Shown here piece after piece: positions 1 through 10,765 of a stretch of DNA of 64,000 bases. Each line of letters begins with the position of its first letter. The first letter of the stretch is position 1. This DNA is from Heloderma charlesbogerti (Eukaryota > Chordata > Lepidosauria > Squamata > Helodermatidae). Position numbers and translations under genes: made by a program. Location of the stretch: assembly GCA_026122225.1 (NCBI GenBank), contig JANEZZ010000809.1:1118501-1182500 (forward strand), read 5' to 3'. The notes beneath the pieces were generated by a model. The model did no database searches, had not been told where the DNA came from, and worked only from the letters and a program-made list of their open reading frames with translations.

Positions 1-65
1 AAGACAAACACATTTTATTAATGGCGTGAGCTTTCGTGGACTAGAGCTCTCTTTGTCAGATGCAA

Positions 66-530
66 GCAGTGGTGTAGTGGAGGCAGGGCTCACAAAGACA
101 CAGCGCCAGCACATTCCCCCCCAGCACTTTTTTTTTCTTAGCAGGGATGCTGATGTCATCAGCCACCCCACTCAGACTTCCCTATTCCCTCTGAGCGTAG
201 CTTCAGTCCTCACAGTAGAATGAATTGTCTTAGCAACAACACATGGTTGTGAGCAATCCCTGTTGTGATGCAAAGCATTTTGCGGTGGCTCTGTCTGGAA
301 TGGGCAATTCAGTCCCATTAGCTTTACAAAAGCCCTTCTCCTGGTAGAGAGGAAAACTGCTAGAGGCGGGTTGCTGATATGGATCAACTCCGCTGCCTGC
401 AACTTCGGACCCTCCTTGGGGGCGTGGCTAGGGGGACTGTCACGATAAGCACCTGCACTTCAGAAGTGATTGCTGTACCCCTGGATGCAAGAGGCTGTAA
501 TCCAGGGAAACCCATGCTGTAATGAAGTCT
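66..530 (-). repeat. Dispersed repeat family A, about 450 bp
   Basis: This block matches, in reverse complement, the blocks at 23225-23640 and 62040-62490, with a truncated copy at 11205-11368. Shared landmarks are the terminal GCAGTGGTGTAGTGGAG, a central CCTCCTGGTRR-type segment and a TTGATATGGATC segment. The GCAGTGGYGTAG terminus resembles ends of non-autonomous hAT-like elements, but I could not define both termini or a target-site duplication. The family is unnamed here. Confidence 0.6.
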
Positions 531-557
531 TTAAGGTGCAGCAGACCCTCGGTCGTT

Positions 558-1100
558 TTTGTAGCAACAGGTTAATGTAGCGATCTCTCCGGAAGCCGGA
601 AGTCTTCCAGCACAACTTGGAGGTCACTGGAGCTCTTCTACCTCTTCTTCTGTTGGGGATGCTCCAGCTCTGTTACCCTGCATTGAGCAGGTAGTTGGAA
701 GTATGGAAAACAAATCCTGTGAAGCAAGGTTGAAGGAACTGGATATGTTTAGCCTGGAGAAGAGAGGACCACTGAGAGCAGACATGATGGCCCTCTTTGA
801 ATACTTGAAGGGCTGTCACACAGAAGAAAGCAAAGTCTGGTTCTCTGTGCTGCACAACGGCTGTGGAGCAGCTGTAATGGGCTGAAGGTACAGGAGGGTA
901 GATTTTGGCTGAACGTTATTAGGAACTTCTTGATGGTAAGAACTGTTCAACTGTCAAATGGAATCAGTTCCCTAGGGGACTCAAAACGTGCTGGAGCTCT
1001 TCTAGCAGAAATTGGGGATGTTCTAGCTCTGGGTATCTTTCATTGAGCAGGCAATTGAGCTAGATGGCCTCCAGCACTCCCCCCAAGCATAGGATACTAT
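558..1100 (+). repeat. CR1 LINE 3' fragments, two adjacent
   Basis: Both parts show the CR1 3'-terminal signature: a GCATTGAGCAGG segment followed by GTTGGA or an AGATGGCCTCC-type segment. A short first fragment (about 558-700) is followed by a longer one (about 701-1100). The longer one holds the conserved stretch that decodes as AxxxGCHTEESKVWFSVLHN-like sequence before the tail. Both are non-coding relics. The second is also the left part of a block that recurs at 9316. Confidence 0.75.
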
Positions 1101-1226
1101 AAAAAGAGATAATCCCATATATACTGGCCCAAACTCCTTGAAAAAAATGGTTTTGCTCTGATATTTCTGCCTTCGATATTTCATAGAAAGGCTGGGGTAT
1201 AAAAGTAAATCAATAATGAGAGAAAT

Positions 1227-1349
1227 CAGCCTTCCCCAAACTGGCACTCTCCAGATGTGTTGGACTGCGACTCCCATTGGCCATGCCTGCTGGGGAGGAT
1301 GGGAATTGTACTCACACACATCTGGAGGGAACCAGGTTGGGGAAGGCTG
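1227..1349. mobile_element. Foldback (hAT-like) short element, copy 1
   Basis: The element starts CAGCCTTCCCCAAACTGG and ends with the near-perfect complement CCAGGTTGGGGAAGGCTG (17 of 18 match). The interior is itself a long imperfect palindrome around GGACTGCGACTCCC. It belongs to the ACTACAACTCCCATCA family that recurs at least ten times in this window. It is non-autonomous and has no coding capacity. Confidence 0.75.
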
Positions 1350-2479
1350 GAGTAGAAGATGGGTGGAACCTCCCCTCAAAGGCTCTCTGTTCCTTAGAGG
1401 TTCTATTGTTTTATAGTTCAAACTAATTAGCAATCAATAACGCTCATGTCGATTGCTTGACTGGCCTTTGGATGTGGGGCCCCAGCGGCCAACAAAGTTT
1501 GCCCAAAAGGCTGCTGTGCAAATTGTAAACAGCACCAAAGCCCACTGGGACCCATCCTTTTCCTCTGTCCTCCCTGCCTGCCTGCCCCAGGACTCTTCTC
1601 TGGGCTAGGAAAAGTGCCAGGATGTGTGTCTGTCCCTGTCCCCCCTCTCCTCGTCACCTTGCACCTCACACTCCTTTTGCACTTTTCATGCAGAGGTGTG
1701 TCTCGTTCTCACAAAATCCTACCCAAGCCATATAAGGTTGCCTGTGCACAAGGGTATTCTTGTTTTAGCCCCAGTACTTCCTTGACCAGCCTAGAGATTA
1801 CTGCTGGGCATTTTGAAGAGGCAGAGGGAAATTGGTGGGGGTGGGGAGCCAGGAACATCCCCCTCCAGCCACTCTCCTCTCCCTTCTTTTTCCTGCTCAG
1901 GTCACTGTAGCACATTTGTCTGTCTTCCCCTGCTGAGCCCTCTTGCAGCTTGGTGGATTTTACCACTTCATAATCATGAGGGCTAGAAGCTTTCTTCTCA
2001 AAAAAAGGAAAATAAAATAATACAAACTGAGATTCTCAGAGTGCTCTGTTCTGCACTGCAGTTGTAGAAGCCTAGAAAGAAGCTCCCGAACCTATAAATG
2101 CCCTGTGATGACATCCCGGAACAATCTGGGTTCTCGGCACACATTTCTGTCCACAAGCCTGAAGCCGTACCCTTTCCTTGTCCAAACCCGCTTCCTCATT
2201 TCCTGCCCTGTTTCCTTCTGCGTTGCTGCCTTCTTGGAGTTGCAATTAGACAGACATCAGTATTCCATTAGAGATCCAGGTAGGATGCTGAAATGCATTT
2301 TGCTACCAGAGACGCCAGTTTATCGGAAGGGACCAAAGTGGCCTTAACCTGTAAAATGCTGCCTTGCAGCAGTGCTACTTTTCTCTTAATATGTTAGCTG
2401 TATCCATCTGCAGGCTGTCTCTGACACTCACACCCTCCTTTCTCTTTTTTTCCCTCTCCCCCCACCCCCCTGCATCCTC

Positions 2480-2560
2480 TGAAAAATTAATCAAGGTGAT
2501 AGCAGTTTAATCCATCTCTTGGAGAACGCAGCTAAGCTTTAATCAGGCTTTCCTGAGACT
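2480..2560. promoter_or_regulatory. Candidate conserved intronic element, AT-rich homeodomain motifs
   Basis: This repeat-free stretch carries AATTAATCAAGG, GTTTAATCC and CTTTAATCAGG. The TAATCC and TAATCA cores are of the type bound by bicoid-like (CRX/OTX) and other homeodomain factors. It is flanked by ordinary low-complexity DNA. Regulatory function is inferred only from motif density and the absence of repeat similarity. Confidence 0.2.
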
Positions 2561-3043
2561 TGACTATCTATCGCTTTGGAATCAATGCTGTTTATTCCAA
2601 ACCCCAAAGAAGGCCTCCCCCCCACCTCTGTTGCTGCACAGATTGAAGTTGCTATTTCTCCTCTTTCCCCCACACCCAACCTCTCAGCCCATCATTTAGG
2701 CCAAAGCAACAGATTATCCAATAGGACTTGCAATCTGTCAGAACGGTCTTCAAGCTCCCACTTATCTGCAGTGATTTAAGTGAAATAGATTCTAGGAATT
2801 TTTTCCCAGGTCAGGCTAGATAGTGACCCTGAAAAGGGTCCTCTCTCTCTTTTTGCATTCAGTTGTGGCATATGGCTTAGTTCGGTTGCTTGTTTCACCT
2901 TGGAGCGGTCGGCTGTGCAGCTACCGTTTTAGATACCTGCCTTTGCCTCATGGAATGCTGTGTGAGGGAGCGGCTTGGTGCTCCCTTAGCAAAAGGCGCT
3001 AGATTCAGATGAACATTTTCAACTCTGTGGTAGGTGTTTGTTC

Positions 3044-3047
<4 letters not shown>

Positions 3048-3075
<28 letters not shown>
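3048..3075. repeat. (CT)n microsatellite
   Basis: Short CT dinucleotide run with one CTAT interruption. Confidence 0.9.
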
Positions 3076-3639
3076 GGTTGCTGTCTTCCTGCTCCACTGC
3101 TGTTATGTCACAGAATGGGTCACCACTAATGGATCTGGAGGGAGAAATAAGTATTTGACTATACTGTGAAGGAAATAAGAAAGTCAGTTTAGCTGGAGGC
3201 AGGCTGGGGGTGGGGGGTGAAACTCAAGGCCTTGGGACACTAGGGACTGGAATGTACTTCAAGTGTTTTTGCTTTCGTGCTTGTATTCTGAAAAAGCAAA
3301 CACAGCAGTAGCCTTTGAAACTCGAGTCCAAAGTGAGGCACAAGCTGGGCAAAGCTTGGAAAGGCCCTTGCAACAATTGGGAGGGCCCTTCCCCAAGATC
3401 CTCATCTAAATTAGGCCTGGAGGACAGCAACAAGGGAGAGGGCCTTCTAGGTGGTAGCACCCCGATTGTACCATTAGACAATATTCCAACAGGGATCCAA
3501 GTAGGATGCTGTCTCCAGCGAGGCTGGCCTGGCATCAACGTTGTCATCTTTTTGGCAAAAAAAATGACAATGTCCTTTGTTAAGATTGTCCTCTGTTCCC
3601 AGGCATTTGAGGGCATATAATGGGCTGTTGAATGCATCA

Positions 3640-3810
3640 GTTGAATTATTTATGGTTGTTTTATGGGGTGTTTGTATTTTAAAGGATAATTGTTGCAACT
3701 ATCTTAAATTTTGTATGTGTTCATTCTATTGTAAGTTGCCTTGGGTCTTTTTTTGACAAAGCCATCTCAGAAATTTTCATAATGACAACAACAATAATCA
3801 TAGGTGATAG
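3640..3810 (+). repeat. LINE 3'-end relic (L2/CR1-like)
   Basis: The order GTAAGTTGCCTTGGGTCTTT followed by an ATAATGACAACAACAATAAT tail is the usual 3' UTR of reptilian L2/CR1-type LINEs (a 'GTAAGCxGCxTTGGG' segment before a short tandem tail). The fragment is heavily diverged. Confidence 0.5.
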
Positions 3811-3899
3811 TAATTATGATAATTCTGGCCAGCGGTGGAACTCTGCCTCCCCACACACCTATGCAAAGAAGCAGGCAGGCTGATCGCTACCTTCCTCAC

Positions 3900-4290
3900 C
3901 ACAGGACAAAAGATTCCTGCTGGATCAGGCCAAGAGTCCATCTAGTCCAGCCTCCAGTTTCGCAAAGGGACCAACCAGACACCATAGGATGCCCAAAACC
4001 AGGTCATGAAGGCAAGAGTCCTCTTTCATTGCTAGTTCCCAGCAACTGGTGTTCAGAGGTAGACCGCCTTTTAACATGGATGGTCTGTATGCCCATCGTG
4101 ATTGGTAGCTGTTGATTGACTTACCTCTTCCATGAATTTGTCTAATCTCCTTTTAAAACCATGTAAGCTAATGGCAGTTACCACCATTTTTGGCAAGCAA
4201 ATTCCATGATCATATTAAGCATCATGTGAAGGAGCCTTTTAATTGGTCTCCCCCTTCCATCAACAGCAATGTGTCTCTGCCCCACGTCAA
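3900..4290 (-). repeat. Dispersed LINE-like repeat with CTGCTGGATCAGGCC end
   Basis: It shares with 33808-34090 the order CCTGCTGGATCAGRCC, CATCTAGTCCAGC, CCCAGCAACTGGT and CTCCTTTTAAARCCAT. Reversed, the end reads GGCCTGATCCAGCAGG, the tail of a common reptilian CR1-related LINE family. No reading frame is left. Confidence 0.6.
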
Positions 4291-4400
4291 GATTTATTTT
4301 ACCCATAGTTTTCTGGGTTGGGAAGAGCGGTGGCTTTTGCTGCTACATCTGAACAATGCCTTTTGAGTTGAACTCCCAATTTTGCCTGCTCGCCCCAGGC

Positions 4401-4682
4401 TAGGGATGTGCGTACAAGCAGAACTCGAGTTCGGCTAAGTCCTCCAAATTCCACTACGAAGCTCGTAGTGCCCGTATCAGATTGCGATCTTAGTTTCTTT
4501 CTTTCCACATGAAAATTTATGCGTATTTCCATGTTCATGCATTTGTGTTGGTCTGCACATTACATTGCAAATGTATGGACTTCAACCACAGATTGCCTTC
4601 GAGTCTGTGTTTGGCCTGGAAGGTGCAAACTGGGTAAATCCTGATCAAAAATGAACTGAAACCAATTTCTCATCCATCCCTA
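4401..4682. mobile_element. TAGGGATG-terminated MITE-like element
   Basis: The element begins TAGGGATG and ends CATCCCTA, a perfect 8-bp inverted terminus about 280 bp apart. The interior is unrelated to the gene and has no open frame. A related element appears to be inserted in the SINE at 6976-7570. Superfamily assignment is uncertain. Confidence 0.45.
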
Positions 4683-4956
4683 CCCTGATCACCTCCTCTC
4701 CAGTAAACCAGCCAATGTGCCAACCTGGGCTGCGCTTCTGCAACCCCCTTCTACTGCCCATATGTCGGCCACCCCAGCCTCCTCCCTATATGCATTTTCA
4801 GCATGCAAGTAGAGAAACAAAGTGTTGAAAGTGGCCCTGGGGAGAAGTGGTGATCCCGTTATAGCATATTCTGACTTTTATATACAGCACTCCTGAGCTT
4901 GATCTGGAAAAGAAAGCCAAGGCAGCCGTGTGAATTGCTCTCCTCTCTCTCTAACC

Positions 4957-4971
4957 GGGGGGGGGGGGGGG
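4957..4971 (+). repeat. Poly-G run of 15
   Basis: Fifteen consecutive G, followed by GAGGAGAGG. Similar C or G homopolymers of 10-13 occur near 8022, 12691, 13010 and 16361. Confidence 0.95.
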
Positions 4972-5059
4972 AGGAGAGGCACCTGTAGTGGCTGCCAGAG
5001 CTTCCAGCAGTGAAGCAAGTAACCTTCTCTTCCTTCCTCCCTGCCTCCCTCGGCATGCG

Positions 5060-5270
5060 CTGCAGAGATCAAACGCGAGCCCTATCTCAGTGGGAGCAGA
5101 GGCCGCCTGAGCGCCTGCTGTCAAGCCGACTGCAACGTTCCTGCGTCTAATATGGAAATCCGAGCATATCAGAGGCTCGGAACGGGCTGCGCTGGCAGGT
5201 CACGGAGGAAGCATTCTCCCCAGGAGAAGGTTCCATCTCTCCTATCCTCTCTCCCTCCAGTGAAATCCTC
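5060..5270. other. CpG-rich non-repetitive block of unknown role
   Basis: Base composition changes here to GC-rich with many CpGs (for example AAACGCGAGC, CCGCCTGAGCGC, GGAACGGGCTGCGC), unlike the flanks. One + frame stays open from about 5074 to 5295 after a CTGCAG, but the predicted peptide does not resemble any SAMD11 segment I know. It could be an alternative promoter or first exon, or a conserved non-coding element. I cannot choose between these. Confidence 0.3.
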
Positions 5271-6009
5271 AACTCCCGGCACCGCAGTGTAGAGATTGGC
5301 TCCCCCACCCCCAATACCCTGAAGAAGAGAAATGAAACTGCATTATTGAAAGGTTGTGGAGGAAGGGGGAGAGGAGAAGATTGTTATGTGGAGGTGGGCT
5401 CTTACTCCCCCCCCCCGTCCTCTTATTTGTGCAGCTGCAAAAATAAATCTAAGAGAACCTTCATCACTTTGGGAAAATTTTGTGCCAGGCTAATGTAAGC
5501 ATCAGGATAAGCAAAATGTAACGTCAAGAAGAGATTTTTCACTTCTTGCAAGACATGATAGGCTCCACTGAATGTACATTCTGCCCCAGCTGCAGTGAGA
5601 GGTGCTGTATAGGTAGGGCAAAGGGCGGGATGCCGCGGGGAATGGGAAAGTTGCCATGCAAGGGCACAAACTCTGAGCCATTGTAGCTGGAACCTTTTGC
5701 TGACCATGAGGACTAGCGGCATGATGGCTCTTAAGTGAAAGGTGAGATTTGCAAGAATCCTGAGTTCGGTTCCAAAATTCCGTTTGGAATCACCACAGAG
5801 AGCCAGTAAGGTCTTCTGTTTGCAAAAACCTGGCCTCTCTCTTTTCCAGTTGTGGAAACTTTATTTTAGGTGGTAGGCAACATCCCCAGGGTGGAAGTTG
5901 GCTTCCAGTGTCCAGGGCTCAGTTTGGGGATCATGCAAAATAATACAGAGAAGCACCTTTGGGCATGCACAGATTCCTTTTGTCGGCCACTGAATATCGC
6001 CATATCCAC

Positions 6010-6235
6010 ACATTTTAGATTTCTAGTCTTTTAGCTTTGGTGTTTTAAATCTGTATTTTAAATCTCTGCATTGCTGCCAGGTTTTATTCTAGTTGTACTG
6101 TTATATTGTGGTTTTAATATTTTTATATTTTATATTGTTTTTCCTTGCACTTTTTGGTTTTAATTTTTGTGAAGCACCCAGAGAGCTTCAGCTATTGGGA
6201 GGTATAGAAATAAATAAATAAATAAATTAAAATAA
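6010..6235 (+). repeat. L2-like LINE 3' UTR
   Basis: TTTTTATATTTTATATTG is followed by GAAGCACCCAGAGAGCTTC, AGCTATTGGGAGGTATAGAA and an (AAAT)n tail. This is the typical 3' end of squamate L2-like LINEs. The 3' half of the same signature, reversed, is at 13214-13300. Confidence 0.7.
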
Positions 6236-6369
6236 AGTCTTGTATTAGGGGCTTTCCAGGCCAGAAACTGAAGGGGCATGATTTCTAGGCAGACATGACC
6301 CCCCCCCCTTTGAGAAGTTAAAAGGGCTACATATCTCCCATGCTTTGAGTGAAACAGCACTCGGCGAGA

Positions 6370-6790
6370 GAGCCTTTGGGTACATTCACATGTAAGAATA
6401 AGCCAGGAATCCTGGCTTAATAAACCATGATGTAAATGAACTGCATGATGGTTGGTGCATGCAGTTCATTCATTCCGCCTTTGTGCGAATGGGTAAACAA
6501 GCCAGGAAGGGGGCAGCTGTATGTTACATCTGAACCTAGGATCATGGTTAAGAACTAGCTAGGATTCATAAACCAACAACAACCCCTGGTTTACAGCTGA
6601 CTTACCATCCTGGTTTGTTTGGGAGGCCTTAACTGTGATCCCCAGTTCAGATATTGTGTGAAGCTATTTCCTGCCTGGTTTGTTTACCTGCTTGCATGAA
6701 GTGGGAGCCAACAGCCTAAGTATGCTTCCACACGGTTTGTTCACATTGTGGTTTCTTAAGACAGAAATCCTGGCTTATCATTACACTGCC
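6370..6790. repeat. Dispersed repeat rich in CCTGGCTTA and GGTTTA foldback segments
   Basis: Repeated CCAGGAATCCTGGCTTA, AACCATGATG and GGTTTGTTTACC-type segments occur in both orientations. The content resembles the blocks at 14712-14993 and 61553-61750 (runs of 'TAACCATGGTT'-type words after a CACATGTAA opening). These look like members of one or more foldback families. Termini are not defined. Confidence 0.4.
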
Positions 6791-6975
6791 TCTGTGTTTT
6801 GCTGCCCATGCCTAGTCAGGAGGTTTTGAAACAGCCATGCAAGCTGACTTCAGGAGTTTGCCAGCCATTTGACGTGGTCTCCCCCTGTACCTGTCTTGAT
6901 AGGGAAGAAATGCTGCAGGTAAGGGGTGGCAAGGGAATAGGGTAGCAGATGTTAATGGAGATATCATTAGAGTCC

Positions 6976-7570
6976 TCTGAGACTCTAGTTCAGTGGTAGA
7001 GCACCTGCTTTGCATGCAGAAAGTCCCAGGTTCAATCCCTGGTATCTCCACTTAGAAACATCAGGTAGCAGGTAATGGGGAAGAGCCTTTGCTTCCCTCA
7101 TCCCAGGAGAGCCACTGTTGGCCAGAATAGAGAATACGTGGCTAGACACAGGGATGGGAGGACCAGCAATTTTTGAGCTTGCCTAAATTCTCCAAAAGTC
7201 ACTCCACAGCTCTTTTTGGCTCGCTTCTGTTTTCGTTTTTTACCTATTTTTCGGCTCATTCAAACAGGAACCCTGCGTATCTGTGCATATTTTTCCTCCA
7301 TTGACTAAAGTGTGAAAATGTGTTGTTTTTTAAATGTGCAGTTCAGAGTCCACTTTTTCTTAAAGTGTGTGTGACTGTGTGTGTGTGTTTTAACACGATC
7401 ACAAATTTGGGAATTTGCAAACATTTCTTGCGAGAAAGCACTTCTGCTCGCGTTTGGGATTATGAACAGGACATGTTCGCATGATTTGGGAGCAAACAAA
7501 ATTCTCCTACAATCCTAGCTAGATGGATCAACAGTCTGAACTGGTATCAGGCAGTTTCCTATGTTCCTAA
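6976..7570 (+). repeat. tRNA-Ala-derived SINE split by a later insertion
   Basis: The head carries the pol III A box (TAGTTCAGTGG) and B box (GGTTCAATCC) and a tRNA-Ala-like anticodon arm with TTTGCAT as loop. The body follows to about 7150. The SINE then stops inside GGCTAGACA and resumes at about 7519 with AGCTAGATGGATCAACAG and the usual GGCAGTTTCCTATGTTCCT end. It is a SINE, not a functional tRNA gene: the acceptor stem is disrupted and a SINE body follows. Confidence 0.75.
7154..7518. mobile_element. Element inserted in the SINE at 6976-7570
   Basis: The left end CAGGGATGGGAGG pairs imperfectly with the right end CTCCTACAATCCTA. Duplicated SINE sequence (GCTAGA) is found on both sides, consistent with a target-site duplication of roughly 8 bp. 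It is probably related to the TAGGGATG element at 4401. It has no coding content. Confidence 0.5.
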
Positions 7571-7639
7571 GGGCGGATGTGCTACCTCTAACCTGGCTGA
7601 ACTGAATTGTGTGTAAAGCAGAAGCACTGACCCATGATC

Positions 7640-8570
7640 GGTCTCATGGCCTTAGTTGAGGACCCGACCCTACCGTCTGCCGGAGAAGCACTGGGTGAAG
7701 GCACTGGCAGAGTTCACCATGTTGCCACATCTGACCAGTAAAACGGAACGGCAGGCAATGTGCATCTCTGCAGCATCTGTGCCCAGAGCAGAGCAGCACG
7801 CCAGGCAGCTGTGGCTGTCTGGCCTGTGCCCTCTGAGCAGCTTCACCGGAGTCCATGTCACACCTGGCAGCGGCCGGGGATTTGACAGGATCAAGCTCCT
7901 GCATTAACCCGCCAGCTCTAAGGACCAAAGCAGACAGCAAAGCCACGACGGTGGAGCAGGAATTGTCAGGGCTGAGTCGGGAGGGGGGGCGGAACCTCCC
8001 TGTTGTAAGTGCAGCAAATCTCCCCCCCCCCCCCCAGCCTTTCTCTGCACCTGAAATCTTCTCTGGGACAGATCAGGAGGCGTTTAAAGTAATTAGACGC
8101 GTCATGACCTCCCCATCTCCCTGCTTCCACCACCTCCTTCTCCAGCTTATTGCGGTCGGCAGGGGGATGGAAAAAAGACCCCAACCTCCAATGATTTCCC
8201 CTTCCCAAATCGCGGCTCCCCCACCCGCTCCTCCATCCCTGACAGCTTTGGCTAAGAGTGTTGGGAAGAGGGGGGCTGAGACAGTTGGTGCATTTCTGAT
8301 CCCTCTCCGGGGAGGCGGGTGGGCGGCAGGCGTGGGAGGCCTTGTCAGTCAGCGGCAAGGAGTGGCGGCGGATGCTGGCGGTAGGAATAGAAGGGGGGAA
8401 ATTCCAAAGCCGTTGCTCCTTCCTTCCCTGGGGTGCAAGCCACCTGCTGCACCGGCGATGTTTTGCGTGTGCTGCTGTGCGCTTCCCTTCTTAATTACCT
8501 CCCTCTTTGGAGTCGACGGGTCTCGTTGCCTTGTGTGCCAGGAGGGAGTTGAGGCCCCTGGCTCTTAACC
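7640..8570. other. GC-rich, CpG-containing block without repeats
   Basis: The block lacks recognisable repeats and has several CpGs (GACCCGACCC, GGCAGCGGCCGGGG, GACGCGTCATGACC) and a GTAATTAGACGCG homeodomain-type site. A 237-codon + frame crosses it from 7855, but its translation is proline- and glycine-rich, interrupted by homopolymer-coded residues, and matches no protein I know. I read it as a candidate regulatory or CpG-rich region, not as a gene. Confidence 0.35.
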
Positions 8571-9127
8571 CAAGGTGGGCATTTTTACTGGCCTTGGCAC
8601 ATACGAAGTGTGTTCCTCGGGTTCATGTGCCGGGTGGGGTGGGAGATCTCCATCATTAGTGGAGATGCCGTTTGCAAGGATGTTTTGTTTACCCCTTTTC
8701 AAAGTGCCCTGACCTGACGGGAGGGCGAGAGCTATTCTTCTGAGGGAGGCAATGGAGACCGCCGACAAGGCAAGATGCCTGGGCTCATTAGCACACGGAG
8801 GGAGGTGGCTGAGAACCCCAGCGTATTAGCTTCTCTTTTGAGTTTTGAACCTTCCCTGCCTCAAAGGATTTGCAGGCAAGAAGAAAGATCTGAAAACAAT
8901 GCTTTTTCAATGTATCGTGTTTAAAAGAATTTTTCTGGGGAGCAGCCACCAAGGAAGCCGAAGTGGTGTCTCTTCCAGTTTGTGCCTGATGTGCATCAGG
9001 CCGCCATCCCAGGGCTCCCTCAGCTGATACTCATTGTGGGATCTCGGGAAGAAGGCAGCGTCATGTGTGACTCTGAAAGCATCTTTTCACCACATGAGCT
9101 ATTTGTGCACACCGACAGGGAAGCCCA

Positions 9128-9300
9128 CATAAGAGCCAGTACGGTGAAGTGGCTAATGTGTCAGACTTCAGCCTAGAAGACCTGGATTCAAATCCTGTGA
9201 TTTGCTCAGCCATGAAGGTTGCTGGGTGAACTTTGGCACTCTCCCCCCCTCCCCCCTCTCTCAACCTAACCTACCTGGCAGGGTTGTTCTGAAGATAATG
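9128..9300 (+). repeat. tRNA-derived SINE (MIR-like squamate family), diverged
   Basis: It shows a B-box-like GGATTCAAATCC, then CAGCCATGAAGGTTGCTGGG and CCTAACCTACCTGGCAGGG. The same order, reversed and better preserved, is at 55412-55650. Confidence 0.65.
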
Positions 9301-9315
9301 TGAGAACAGTCAGCA

Positions 9316-9837
9316 ATATGGAAAACAAATCCTATGAGGAAAGGTTGAAGGAACTGGGAATTTTTAGCCTGGGAAAAGAAGACTGATAGTGGACATGATG
9401 GCCCTCTTCGAATACCTGAAGGGCTGTCACACAGAAGAAAGCAAAGTCTGGTTCTCTGTGCCGCACAATGGCTGTGGAGCAGCTCAAATGAGCTGAAGGT
9501 ACAGAAGAGTAGATTTTGGTAGAACATTAGCAGGAAATTCTTGATGGCAAGAGCAGTTTGACCATAGAATCAGTTCCCGAAAGGGCTCTCCCTCGCTGGC
9601 AGTCTTCTAGAAGAAATTGGACAGCCATCTGTTGGCGAACCTGTGTTGAGTAGGCAGTTGGACTAGATGACTTCCAAGACGCCCCCAACTGTAGGATCCT
9701 ATAAAAAGAAATAATCCCATAAACACTGACCCAAATGCCTTGGGGTAAAAAAGGGTTTGCTTCCAATACCAAGACGCCTTCAATATTTCATAGAAAGGTT
9801 GGGGTAAAACAGTAGAAAATTAAATAATGAGATAGAT
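9316..9837 (+). repeat. CR1 LINE 3' fragment, second copy of the 701-1226 block
   Basis: The copy matches 701-1226 along nearly its whole length. The match includes the stretch beyond the CR1 tail (AAATAATCCCATA, TCAATATTTCATAGAAAGG, TAAATAATGAGA), which is not part of CR1. That shared flank argues for duplication of the locus rather than independent CR1 insertions. Confidence 0.7.
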
Positions 9838-9937
9838 CAACCTTCCCCAAACTGGTGCCCTCCATTGGCCATGCTGGCTGGGGAGGATTGGAATTGCAGT
9901 CCCACATATCTGGAGGGTAGCAGATTGGGGAAAGCTG
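9838..9937. mobile_element. Foldback (hAT-like) short element, copy 2 of the duplicated pair
   Basis: It begins CAACCTTCCCCAAACTGG and ends GATTGGGGAAAGCTG at the same position relative to the flanking CR1 block as the element at 1227-1349. The flanks AGATAGAT and CAATAGAT agree at 6 of 8 positions, as an eroded 8-bp target-site duplication would. Confidence 0.7.
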
Positions 9938-10479
9938 CAATAGATGGATACATAAATTCCACCAACCTGCGAACCACCTCACTGCAGGGGTTGCATGACC
10001 CTTGCAAAAAGCTCTTGGTCCCTCTGGCAGCACAAAAGCCATCCGCTGAAACGCTTGCACCTGTTCAGTTTTTGCAGACAGGGCAAGGGCTTAAAAAGCA
10101 AGCAGGATTTTTGCTATCCCTTCCTGGGCTTTTCCCTCGAGCAGTGGCTACCTTGAGTTTGGGCTGCTCTTGGTGCAGCAGGGGGTCGGGGGCACTCATC
10201 GAAGCCAGCTGCCTCAGGGCCCAAGCAGCCCAGCACGCATACGGAGATGAGAGAGGAGAGGACCGAGGCGTATGCAAAGTAGTTTCCTTAATAGATGTTT
10301 ATCTAATTCACTCAACGCACTGGCTGTTCCAATGGAACCATGGCACGGGGAGCATGAAGGTGTGCATGTCTGGGGTCCCCCCCAACTCATTCTGGTTTCC
10401 CACCCTACATTCCCCCCCTCCCACCCCCCATTCCCTCCCTGCAATGTTAACACTGTTGTTGGGAGTTCCTCTGAGTAAT

Positions 10480-10650
10480 GAAAAGCTTTGTCCTGCGGGG
10501 ATGATCAGAGATAAAACAGCATTGGAGCAGACTCTGCCAAAGCCAGAGAACGGTAATTACCGCCGAGCCCCGCTTACAGTAAACAAACGTCGCCCAGCCT
10601 GGTTTTTATCTTCCACCGTGCGCTGCGGCAGGAACCCCAGGGCACCTTCT
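10480..10650. promoter_or_regulatory. Candidate conserved intronic element
   Basis: This repeat-free sequence holds GAGTAATGAAAAGC, GATCAGAGATAAAAC, ACGGTAATTACCGCCG (a palindromic TAATTA core) and AGTAAACAAACG (a forkhead-type core). It lies 1.1 kb upstream of the exon at 11732. Function is inferred from motif content only. Confidence 0.3.
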
Positions 10651-10765
10651 CGGGGGCCGAGAACATCCTTTCTCAGTGGTGGCAGAAAAATTTGAGAGCC
10701 AGAAATTGACAGGTGGGTTTATCCACCTTTAAAAAAAAAAAATCCTCTTCCCCTTTCCTCTAAGA

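Noticed and set aside
5060..5270. N-terminal SAMD11 exon
   Set aside because: The open frame does not resemble the conserved N-terminal segments of SAMD11, so only a CpG-rich block is reported.
7855..8568. 237-codon + frame
   Set aside because: GC-rich region with chance openness. The product is low-complexity and matches nothing I know. Kept only as a GC-rich block.
9865..10695. 276-codon + frame
   Set aside because: It starts inside a foldback element and runs through unique intronic DNA. The translation has no recognisable domain and no splice or start context.
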